Below, in pieces: positions 1-8,628 of a stretch of 10,196 nucleotides of DNA. Position numbers and translations under genes: made by a program. The DNA is from Phialocephala subalpina (Eukaryota; Ascomycota; Leotiomycetes; Helotiales; Mollisiaceae), in assembly GCA_900073065.1 (NCBI GenBank), contig FJOG01000008.1, forward strand, positions 1,737,358 through 1,747,553, written 5' to 3'. Every line of letters begins with the position of its first letter. Positions within the stretch are counted from its first letter, which is position 1. The notes beneath the pieces are model-generated. The model saw only the letters and a program-made list of their open reading frames with translations. It had not been told where the DNA came from and ran no database searches.

Positions 1-527
1 GTACTTCACTTTTGCCAAGTTGTGCACTCTTATGTGCACGTTTTTATGTAATAAATTTGAATTTGAATACAAATTGAAACGTATATCGAGCTTCTTGATA
101 TTGTAAAGGGGATCTGAGGTCGTAGCAAGCACTCCCTAATTAAAGTAAGCCGCGATCTCGGGCCTGTTAAACCGATTATCGGGACGAGCTCGATTTATTG
201 GACTTGTTCTTCAACCCGGCAAATTGCAGCCTCCGACACAAAGCGTCGCGGATATTTTCCGCACCAAACTCCAGACTCAGAAAGCTAAGTATACCTCCGT
301 AATCGCAAGTTCAAATTCTCGACATGGGATAAAACAGATGTGTGGTCTATAGACACGAGAATTGTCACCAGCCAACACGCCGTCGCCTCATTTTATGAAT
401 ATCACAACCTCGACCTCGAACCTTGCATCATGGAGCCTAAAATTACAGCGCAGTGATTATGGCAACAAGCACAGAGCAGTCATGAGCTTTCAAGAATGTT
501 CCGTCGTGGTCTGCAGAGCCAGCGCGA

Positions 528-566
528 TCTATTGATGCCCGTTACAATCTATTGATGCCGTTACAT
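528..566. repeat. Imperfect 20-bp tandem duplication
   Basis: Two adjacent copies, ATCTATTGATGCCCGTTACA and ATCTATTGATGCCGTTACA, differ only by one C. They look like a local duplication followed by a one-base indel. No gene is clearly affected. Confidence 0.85.
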
Positions 567-794
567 GGTCTCTGGCCGTGATCTGTGGAGTACATCCCAG
601 TATGAACTCGAGGACCGGCAGGTTGGTATCGCTTGGATCATGATCCTGGCTGGTGGGATACCTGCTGCCGGTGGACCCTCGGCCTTGTTTGCTGCGATGT
701 GGAAGCAGAGGAAGGCTAAACCCACAGAGAAGAAAGCCAGGACAAGAACAAGAAAGGTCTCCCGCTAAGTACCACGGAGAAGAGACGGCCGTAA

Positions 795-810
795 GGGGGG
801 GGAGGGGGGG
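795..810 (+). repeat. Poly-G tract interrupted by one A
   Basis: The tract is eight G, one A, then seven G on the plus strand. It is a low-complexity homopurine stretch that might fold into a G-quadruplex if the longer run is split. No function can be assigned. Confidence 0.8.
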
Positions 811-1157
811 CAAGGAAGAGAACACCGTTGAGAGGCCAAATCAATGTGACAAAGCATTGCGGTTGTCTCAGAATCTTCTGGATTTCTGAGAGCTGCAAAT
901 AGGCCAAGCTACCTACCGCGCCTGGAATTCCCTCGATTCACGATCGCTGCCAAGTCACTTTACTCGAGTTGCTAGGTATTCTAACTCATAGGATTCATTC
1001 GGACGCGCCGAAGAGTGGCTTTGAAAGGCAATCAAGCGCTGCTGCTACTTCTCAACGCATCCCTCACGCAAAATACGGGCAACCTACTAGACAGAGCTCC
1101 CTTTCTCTCCGATCTCTCAACCCTGATGCAACCTTTCTACGACTCTTCCCAAAGCCC

Positions 1158-2965
1158 TCAGACCTTCGTTTTGCTGAGTACATCATGAGCATGCCACCAA
1201 GCCCGAATCCTCTTCCCGTATATAAAGATTGGGATTGTGGTAAGAGACAAAACAAGTTGGATGCCTCCAATGGTATCGAACATCTTCGCAGGCCCCCACC
1301 CTGCAAACCAGTCATTCAAAATATCTTCAACGACTAATCAGCAGTTTTCAGAAAAGTGGCGGGAGGACTGAACTCACAAGTAAAGCCAAAGAAGACGAAG
1401 TTCTTGACGCTCATCGAGATGATGAAAATCTCGACACTGACGTCGCGGAATGCATCGACAATATAGGCACCAGTTGACACTGCGGCGAACTGGACGGAAA
1501 CGAAAACGAGGCCAAACATGACCGATGCAGCAACAGGGCTTTGACCTTGCTGGATGAGATTCCCGAAAAGAAAGTATCCGATTGTCGAGACAATGGGTAC
1601 GACAATCATCATGGGGAGACGGAACTCAGGCTCATAAACGCCATTGTTCTTCCTGGTGAGGTATCGAGCGAGCGGATCGCAGATGATACCACATGCAATA
1701 CAGCCTAACAAACCTCCGATCATTGGACCCACGGACATGTATCCTTGCTGGGCAGTGTTGAGCAGGTACGGTGGCACAGCGAACGCTTGTGCGATGACAA
1801 AGTTGGTAATGATGAACCAGACTGTGGTGAATGATATGATGATGATCGACCATAGGACAGTGGGGTTTAACAGGACGAAGAATGGACGGACGATCAGCTT
1901 CCACAACGGTTCATCAGTGAATATTCCATGGTACAGCCTCATTCTTTGGAGGAAGGTCTCCCGCACTGCAAATTGGCTCGAGGTAGCTGTACGTGTCGGC
2001 TGGAGTGTCTCCTCAACCTCTTCGATGGTGACAGACTTGTCTTGTCCCATTACCTTATCAACTCTCTATCTCACCTAGTTAGAAAGGCCAATTCCTAGAT
2101 GGAGATTACTTACATCGCGGGAACTAGTGTCGAGATTGTACACGGCGCTTCGGTTGAATAGCGTTTCCCATGCAAAGAAGATGCAGAGGACCCAAGCAAG
2201 ACCCATGAAAATATCCAAAAGGTAGAACACCCACCTCCAACCGAGGTCCATACTGATCTTCCCAGCGATCACACTTGGTAATTGCGAGATGCCAGACTGA
2301 GCCAATATGTAGAACGTCATACGGGTGCCTCTTTGGTGGACATGGTACATATCTCCAATGAGCGCATAGGTCACGCTTTCGAACATGGCGATGCCCAATC
2401 CCTGGAGAACTCTTGCACCGACCAGCGAGCCATAAGAGTGGGCGAAGCCGCCCCAGAGTGTTCCCGCAAAGGCGCAAGTAATGGACCAGAGTGTTGTTGG
2501 CCGTTTTCCATATTTGCGAGCACAGGCAGAGACGAAAACGGCCACGGCACCGACGGTGCAGAGCTGATATCCGGTGAGAAGTGACACTCCAGTGAAGGTA
2601 GTGTGTAATTCGGTAATGATTGGTATGGCCATGGACGAAAGGATAGGCCCAACACTTCCACATTCTTAGCTCATACTGCAAGTTATGCAGGGGAAGTCTT
2701 ACCCTCCAATGCAGCAAAGTGTGCAGAAGCAGTATAGCACGAGAACCAGATCTCGTTGCCAAATTGGCCAGTTGAGAGGGTCATTCGGATTGTCAGATGG
2801 CTGAGGCACCAGAATCAGTTCAGAATCTTTTCCTTTTCCCCTCTTGAGATGAGCAGCTTCAACACCAACGTTGATCTCTGCGCTAGTGTTGTGGGTGTCG
2901 AGGAGGACAGTGCCAGGCACATGATATCCGAGCTGAGTTTTCGGTTCAAGGACTCCGAGACCCAT
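1158..2965 (-). CDS. MFS transporter, DHA1-like, four exons
   Basis: Predicted plasma-membrane major facilitator of 555 aa, coded by exons 2965-2703, 2654-2114, 2065-1378 and 1333-1158 (introns of 48, 48 and 44 bp). The start is the ATG at 2965, since the open frame extends upstream only from TTG. The cytosolic N-terminus carries NDPLNWP at residues 61-67, typical of fungal MFS drug/metabolite carriers, followed directly by TM1. Other marks are ARKYGKRP in loop 2-3 (133-140), GARVLQGLG (167-175) and DLGWRWVF (224-231). A hydrophilic linker at about 255-310 separates the six-helix halves. Exon 4 restores the expected end: NDWFAGWGPAKMF, the last helix and a basic tail with YGKRIRAWWH. Splicing is inferred from reading frame and family fit. 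The second-intron acceptor could also lie 12 bases further on, in frame. It is divergent from the dioxygenase gene, so a role in moving an aromatic substrate or product is plausible but unproven. Confidence 0.92.
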
Positions 2966-3513
2966 GATGACGAGCAAGTAAAATCAGCTTGGAAATTCTG
3001 GGTCGCAGCAGGGACACGGATAACTGCAAGTATGTGACGATTTTGGGGATTGCGGTACAGTAGTTATAGAGTGGATGCCAAGGGCAGATATTAACTTGGG
3101 GAGGAGCGGTTCTGCGGGGTAAGCGCCTTGAGCTCTGCAATCAATCTAGGACACATTCTACAGGATCTCCGGCTCGATGAAAATGAGTTTGTCAATTGCC
3201 TCATCAATCTTTGCCGTGCGTCTAGAGAGCACGCACCGGAGTTTCAGTAGCGGCACGGCAATATTGTTCGGGGATTTTGAGTTTTTAGTGAAGTCGACAT
3301 CACTCGTGCAATCGAGTCTTCAGGCCGAGGTTCCGCGCCTCCCTTCTAATTCTCGAGTTGAATTCGCGACCTAATAAAACTCGTAAAAGGATTATGCCTT
3401 CATTTGTCGTGTAGGTCTACCGTTTCTCATCGATCTCCAAGCGCATCCAACACATATACGATATTTTTTCCTCCACTTTCTCAAACTTGCCAGCTCAGAA
3501 GCTCCCGTTCAAG
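2966..3513. promoter_or_regulatory. Divergent promoter between transporter and dioxygenase
   Basis: This 548-bp non-coding gap separates two start codons pointing away from each other. On the transporter side, a TATA-like TCTATAACTA lies on the minus strand at 3061-3070, about 96 bases before its ATG. On the dioxygenase side, pyrimidine-rich DNA at about 3465-3510 resembles a fungal transcription-start region, and the start codon context is CAAGATGG. Bases 3237-3254 contain CCG and CGG triplets (CCG-N12-CGG, also readable as CGG-N11-CGG), the kind of half-sites used by Zn2Cys6 regulators. With such short triplets this is only suggestive. No CCAAT box was seen. Confidence 0.55.
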
Positions 3514-5034
3514 ATGGGTGAAGCAACTCCTCAGCCACTCTTCAATACGAAGAAATTTCATTGGACAGATGCCAAATCCAAAAGTGTCACGCGACCCGAA
3601 GATCCATACAAATATTTGGCAGGCTTTGGAAATGAACATCAATCAGAATTCATTCCCGGCGCCCTGCCAATTGGGCAGAACTCACCCCAGTTGTGTCCTT
3701 ATGAGCTGTATGCCGAACAGATCACAGGGACCTCATTCGCAGCTACTCGAGCTACATCTATGAGGAACTTCTTATATCGTCGTCGCCCCGCCTGCGTTCA
3801 TGGGAAGTTCACCAAGATCGACGACAACCCCTCAGTCGAGGCTTCTTTCCTGAATCCGTCCTTGGAAGTACACAATGTCCCATCTCAACTCTCCTGGTCG
3901 GCATTCAAGATCCCAGACAAGGCAGGCGGTGCCGTCGATTTCACAATGGGAATTCACACACTTGGTGGGAGCGGTCAGCCAAACATCCGAGAAGGGCTTG
4001 CATACCACATCTTTGCCATCAACAGTGGGATGCCCAACAAGGCATTTGTCAACATTGACGGAGACTTCTTGGTCGTTGCTCAAGAAGGCCACTTAGACAT
4101 CACCACCGAATTTGGGCATATCTATCTCCAGCCATCCGAGATCTGCGTCATTCAACAGGGCGTAAGATTCAAGGTTGATCTGGTGGAGCAACACTCGCCT
4201 AAAGGTGCTAGAGGGTACATTATCGAGACCTGGGGTACGAAATGGGAGCTCCCCGAGCTCGGCCCCCTTGGAGGCTACGGCCTAGCCAATGCCAGAGATT
4301 TCCTCTTCCCAACAGCAGACATTGACACCTGTTCCACTGGTGGATGGTCCATCATCTCCAAGCAAGGAGGGAAATACTACTCTACCTCTCAAAACCATAC
4401 GCCGTTCGACGTCGTTGCCTGGCACGGGAATTACATCCCTTATAAGTATGACTTGACGAAATTCGTCTATCACAACACTGTTTCTGTCGACCACACGGAC
4501 CCGTGTATCAATACGGTATTGACAGCCAAATCCCGGGATATCCATGCTCCTCTCTGCGACTTTCTCATCTTCGGTCCCCGCTGGGATGTAGCGGAACAGA
4601 CTTTCCGTCCTCCTTACTTCCATCGTAATTGTGCGTCTGAGTTCCTAGCTCGCATCTATGGCCCTGACAAAGTGGGTGGGCGCTCAGAGGTCTTTGCGCC
4701 GGGTGGAGCGAGTTATGAGGCGAGCTTCACACCGCATGGGAATGCGGATGAGAGGACGGTGGGAGCCATGTATGCGGATATGAAGGCGATGAGGGTTGGG
4801 GAGAATCAGTTGACGTTTATGTTGGAGAGCTGTAGGAGTTTGTTGTTTACGGCGTGGGCGCTGAAGGATAGTGGGCATTTGGTCGCGGAGGATATTCCGG
4901 AGAGTATTTGGGATACTTTACCTGTGAGTTTTAGGATGCGGTGTGATGCTGTATGGGCTGACTTTGAAATCTAGGATCGCTTCGGAAAGAACGAGGAGGC
5001 AATGGCGCTTTTGAAAGCCATGGGTAGGGCTTGA
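3514..5034 (+). CDS. hmgA: Homogentisate 1,2-dioxygenase, two exons
   Basis: Non-haem iron cupin-type dioxygenase, 489 aa, that opens the ring of homogentisate to maleylacetoacetate in tyrosine/phenylalanine catabolism; expected to be cytosolic. Exons are 3514-4923 and 4975-5034. The start is the ATG at 3514, because the frame extends upstream only from TTG at 3487. Family marks in order are YLAGFGNEHQSE (34-45), GQNSPQ (54-59), CPYELYAEQ (61-69), GDFLVVAQ (183-190), QPSEICVIQ (206-214), GLANARDFLFP (256-266) and VVAWHGN (300-306). The expected catalytic His is H304. The iron ligands correspond to H370 and E376 in PPYFHRNCASE and H408 in FTPHG, so the active site looks intact. The 51-bp intron (donor GTGAGT, CTGAC branch, CTAG acceptor) turns an apparent stop at the end of the first open frame into WDTLPDRFGKN and a 19-residue tail. 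It is somewhat longer than the roughly 445 aa of animal and Aspergillus enzymes. It could be a paralogue rather than the main hmgA. Confidence 0.96.
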
Positions 5035-5551
5035 GCTCTATCGCTCCTCAGTCACGAAAGACGCGAAATGCCGAGCAGGATGTTGTTATTGTATATATTG
5101 ATCATTTGTGAGGACCGAGTGTCCAAGACTTGGAAAGAATACTGACTGCCTTTATTAATCATCTGCAATGTTAAGCTTTTGTCTTTCTATGGTCAACATT
5201 TTTTTGTTATTGTGTGAGGTGCACTTTATACGCTGAATATCAGTGCTCGAAAACCTAAGTTTTGATGATCAAGACCCCGAATTCATCCTCTTATCGCAAT
5301 ATATATTTATATAAATAAAAAACGTAAATAAAAATAGTAAAGAAAAAAATAGTAAAGAAAAAAAATAAAAATAGTATTAATAGCCTATAGGGTGCTCTCA
5401 CTTTACGGACGCTCTAGCATGGCGCACGAGGGAGGAGATTTCAGATCTATCTCGCCTTAAAGTGCACAATGGGATGTTATCTTCCCCGTCTCTTCAGAAC
5501 ACAACATTTTTAGCATGAAGCACCTCTCAATAATAAACCTGCTTTCTCAAT
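5035..5551. other. Convergent intergenic region with A-rich island
   Basis: This gap lies between the 3' ends of the dioxygenase (plus) and the monooxygenase (minus), so both 3' UTRs must fall here. No gene is visible. T-rich and TATA-rich DNA at about 5090-5210 could support polyadenylation of the dioxygenase message. An A-rich repeat island (5291-5380) is listed separately. Just right of it, at about 5385-5420, GC content returns abruptly to normal. Confidence 0.6.
5291..5380. repeat. A-rich island with short degenerate repeats
   Basis: Only about 10 of 90 bases are G or C. The 12-mer AAAATAGTAAAG occurs at 5331-5342 and again at 5346-5357 (period 15), and a partial copy, AAAATAGTA, lies at 5368-5376. 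This may be microsatellite-like slippage, or the decayed edge of an inserted element. No coding remnant is visible. Confidence 0.7.
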
Positions 5552-6943
5552 CTACAAAGGCACCCTTCTCGCCTCCGCCTGAACATCATAATTCCACGTA
5601 TCATCCGTCACCGTCCCCCCCCTCGCATCTTTCTGGTGCCACTTCTTCGCATTCTGCCTCCCAATATCCACAACCTCCGTACACCTCGGCAGCCTCAAAT
5701 CTTGAAAAGCCTTCAGCGCAGCAGGAATCTGCTCCTTGCTTTCAACACGCGCCAGAATCTCCGCAATCGCGGCCCCGTCCTCGATCCCCATACCTGCTCC
5801 CTGGGCTGCAGACGGCAGCATTGCATGCGAAGCATCGCCGATAAGTACGATCTTCCCCCCAGGAAAGATCCACGAGTCCATGGGTGCGAGATCGCAGAGT
5901 TTCCATTCCAAGACGTTCTCTTGCGGTAGGTGCCGGAGGATCTTTTCGAGCAGGGGGTCCCAGTGTGCAAACCTACCATGGAACTCGGATGGTGGGACTG
6001 GGACGACGAACTTGGGGCCAGTAGTGTGTATTGCGGATTGGGTGGAAACAAGGTTGTAGTATTCGCCTTGGCGGATGGGATATCCGAGGATGTGACAACC
6101 GTCTCCTACCCTATCGTGAAATTAGGACCCTCCATTTACTCATGTATCTGGGCTTGAAATTTACCATACGAAGGTAGTCTGATTGCTTATCTCCATGAGT
6201 TGAGACAATTCTGGATCGTTTTCAAACTCGCTTCGATGTATGAGGGCTCGATAGGCTGAATTTCCGCTGAATCGTGGTTCAGTGTACTCTCCCAGAAGCT
6301 CTCCTCTTGATCGCGATCGATAACCTGCAAACACCGTATATAAGCCACAAGTCTTAATAAATGTAGCAAAATTCAAGCCTTACCATCAGCAGCAAGAATA
6401 ACATCTCCTTGAACCACACTCCCGTCCTCCAACAAAGCGCTTGGTGCGTCCCAGTCATATTTCTGGACCTTGGCTCCCATCTGAATCACCACACCACTTT
6501 CTGTTGCCTTCTCCAACAGTGCATCATGCAAGTCTGCCCTGTGGACTTGCCAGTTCGGAGCACCGAGCTTTTCTTCCGTGCCTTCGTACATGCGCTCATC
6601 CAACACAATCCCATCGTCGAATTTCTTGAAGACGACTCTTTTCATGTCGATACCGCATGCTTCTAGGCGGTTTCGTAAGCCCATGCCTATCAGGATACGA
6701 GTTGCGTTCGCGGAGATCATGAGACCGGCTCCGATCTGGAGTTGGGAGTTAGTGAGGTTTTTTTTCTTTGTTGGAAAGGTTTGAGTGAGAAGGGGATGTT
6801 CGGTTTACGTTGGAGAATTTGGGGGAGGATTCGAGGACAGTGACATTGAAGCCTTTGGCTGTGCATGCGATTGCAGTGCTCAGTCCAGTGATCCCGGATC
6901 CAACGACGATAATATCGAATTTGGGAATAAGCTTTGATGCCAT
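5552..6943 (-). CDS. FAD-dependent monooxygenase, salicylate hydroxylase-like, four exons
   Basis: Class A flavoprotein aromatic hydroxylase of 401 aa; members use NAD(P)H and O2 to hydroxylate phenolic or aromatic-acid rings. Exons are 6943-6809, 6735-6384, 6324-6165 and 6110-5552 (introns of 73, 59 and 54 bp). The ATG at 6943 begins MASKLIPKFD; upstream only a TTG extends the frame. Three hallmark motifs are present: the Rossmann FAD site GSGITG (15-20), the DG motif GDVILAADG (155-163), and the GD motif GDASHAMLPSAAQGAG (308-323). IGAGLMISANATRIL across the first splice, the HRADLHDAL segment (110-118) and GYPIRQGEYYNLV (225-237) fit salicylate hydroxylase and 6-hydroxynicotinate monooxygenase relatives. 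It is slightly shorter than typical members (420-450 aa), mostly at the C-terminus, but all core motifs are intact. The true substrate cannot be read from sequence. Proximity to a ring-cleaving dioxygenase suggests it supplies a hydroxylated ring. Confidence 0.92.
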
Positions 6944-7689
6944 GGCTGCTGTCGAACTTTCAAGTGAGGGATGAAATGAGCCAAAGCCGTCAGTGAACAA
7001 GATTGATAGACCGATGCCTTCTACAGTTCGCTGTCAATATCTTGGTTCGTCAAGCGAGGGTTGGGGAGCAGGCGATGCTCGAACACAGCTAAGCATTCTA
7101 TACATTCCAATAAGCTGGTACCCCGTACAAGCCCAGGAACCTTGCAATCGTGGGGTTCGCGGAGTACCTTGAAGTGGGGGGAAATGTCCGAAATATCTTG
7201 GCACGGTGTTTCCATCCACCACCACGGCGATTCGCTTAAATTCACGGACATGTCTCAAAGAAAGGGGGCTGGCTTACACAGAGCACGGGACGTGATTTTG
7301 GTTTACTTCAAGACAGCCACGAAACCTTTGATGTTGCGGTAAGTACTTACGGCAGTGCTTGTGGATTGACCGACAAGTCAGTACGGGGATCTAGCAATTT
7401 GTGGGTGCTTGGAACTTAGCTGTTCACCACATAGGTGCATGCAGCAAGACCTGGAGGCATCAAGACGCTGAGAAATTAGTGGGAGAGAGCCTGAACTTCA
7501 GCGATCACTGCGCTGAATCTCACCCTCTCTGCCTGAAATTACAGTACGAACACAGAAAACCGCGAGAATTTTCACTTGATAGGCGCGCCTGAGGTAGTGG
7601 CAGACAACCGAAGGTCGAGATGGCTTTATTTGGTGGGAAAAACAACTCAAGCGTATTGAAACTTCCCGGATCTTAAGTTTGGTGCCTTT
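6944..7689. other. Intergenic region upstream of the monooxygenase
   Basis: No recognisable gene lies on either strand. The first 100-200 bases upstream of 6943 should hold the monooxygenase promoter on the minus strand; no clear TATA or CCAAT box was found. A 76-codon minus-strand frame at 7021-7251 starts with ATG but matches no family I know. A small perfect inverted repeat lies at 7497-7517. Confidence 0.55.
7497..7517. repeat. Small perfect inverted repeat
   Basis: The arms TTCAGCG and CGCTGAA are separated by 7 bases. It could be a protein-binding palindrome or chance; nothing nearby supports a specific role. Confidence 0.6.
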
Positions 7690-8130
7690 CTAGACACAAG
7701 CAACGGTAAGGCAACAGGTTCTATTCATCAATAACCTCCGCTCTCGGCGCAGCAGCCAAGCCCCCAATCCGATCCTGCAACTTCTCACACAACCTGAGGC
7801 TATCGTAGAACGACTTTCCTTCTCTCTACTTTCCCCAAATTCTCCATCCTCTCCAAACTTCATCACCACCTTATCTCCATTCTCTCCCCCCTCAAAACCA
7901 CCCCGCGGCTCCTTCCCATTCACAAAACCTAGCCACTTCCCCGCAACGACTTCCGCCAGCTCCTTCATGCTCTCGGGCAAATTTCCCTGATACGTCAAGA
8001 ATGTAAACAAGAGATCAACACCATGATGCGCAGTCCTCTGCGCCGAGATGCTGTAGTAGTGCTGGGATTGAACCGTAAGGAATTCCGTTGTATTCCTCGA
8101 TGTTGGCACACTGAAGGTGAGTTGAGCCTG
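7690..8130 (-). pseudogene. Probable C-terminal remnant of a type-B carboxylesterase, broken
   Basis: The minus strand is open from 8130 (after an in-frame TGA at 8133-8131) to 7690. Its first part reads like the end of a fungal carboxylesterase/lipase. LTFSVP is followed by SQHYYSISAQRTAHHGVDLLFTF, which resembles the segment around the catalytic His and the following 'HG.D..YTF' region. Then comes an amphipathic helix, KELAEVVAGKWLGFVNGKEP, like the 'W..F...G.P' end of the family. At about 7825-7830, inside an AG-rich stretch, the plausible coding frame appears to shift to one reading REGKSFYDSLRLCEKLQ and ending at a TAG at 7723-7721. The N-terminal two thirds, with the GESAG nucleophile elbow, are not visible upstream. 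The upstream stop, missing body and apparent frameshift suggest a decayed fragment. The family call rests on pattern memory, so confidence is moderate. Confidence 0.45.
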
Positions 8131-8628
8131 TCACGTCCCCAATCCCTGGTATTTGACGTTACATGTTGGCGCGAGGGAGAAGATTCGAGGGTTCAATTGC
8201 AAGGAGATGTTGCAGGCTTCTGAGTAGCGTAGAGATAGTCGTGGATTTTGAGCCTCACACTTCTTTGTCGAATCGAATGCACTCTAGATTATCTGTGAGA
8301 CGTTCTCTTACCAGCCGGGGATTTGGTATCGGTACCAATTGGCATCCGGAACTCTACGCAGTAGGCGGGAAGAGGGACTATCTAACGCGGGCTGAGTGTG
8401 GGGTGGGCATGACCCCGCATCTCCGAGATTCAAGATGGAGTAACCACGAGTCAAAATGTGACTTTAAACTATGCGGAGACCTAGGTTTGAGTCGGTATTG
8501 ATTGTTCAACACTGCAGGCTTAGTGTATTAGTATCTGCTTCAAAACGCTTGATATGAGTCTTCGATCGACAATCAGTTAAACTTTATCTTGGGAGAGTAA
8601 ATTGTTCACTCTGGACAAATCCACCACA
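8131..8628. other. Gap between esterase remnant and SDR gene, with SDR promoter
   Basis: No intact gene is visible. The left part may hold further decayed esterase sequence on the minus strand, but I could not follow a frame with confidence. The right part, about 8500-8628, should be the SDR promoter. It contains TTATCT at 8584-8589, the reverse complement of a GATA-factor site (AGATAA), and an A/C-rich leader just before the ATG. Confidence 0.5.

Larger units (their letters stand above)
1..1157. other. Left flank with no supportable gene
   Basis: No conserved protein can be recognised on either strand. Bases 1-100 are AT-rich, with two close copies of GTGCAC (around 25-40). Bases 528-566 carry an imperfect tandem duplication, and 795-810 is a poly-G tract; both are listed separately. 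A 67-codon plus-strand frame at 565-768 encodes a short hydrophobic stretch followed by a very basic tail, but it has no recognisable family, has a stop codon 12 bases upstream, and is not called as a gene. The part nearest 1157 should contain the 3' UTR of the transporter on the minus strand. An open plus-strand frame at 969-1337 is partly antisense to that gene's last exon. Confidence 0.6.

Noticed and set aside
305..325. AGTTCAAATTC resembling a tRNA B box
   Set aside because: The flanking bases cannot form a T-arm stem and no acceptor stem is visible.
565..768. 67-codon plus-strand frame with a hydrophobic stretch and a basic tail
   Set aside because: No recognisable family, an in-frame stop 12 bases upstream, no convincing splice acceptor to extend it, and it lies beside low-complexity DNA.
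969..1337. 122-codon plus-strand frame
   Set aside because: It is largely antisense to the last transporter exon, and its translation shows no conserved features.
7021..7251. 76-codon minus-strand frame starting with ATG
   Set aside because: No family resemblance or domain pattern, and it lies in the expected promoter region of the monooxygenase.
6992..8610. Shared TTGTTCACT upstream of the monooxygenase (7000-6992, minus) and SDR (8602-8610, plus) start codons
   Set aside because: A nine-base match at different distances from the two ATGs (48 and 18 bases) can occur by chance and resembles no known site.
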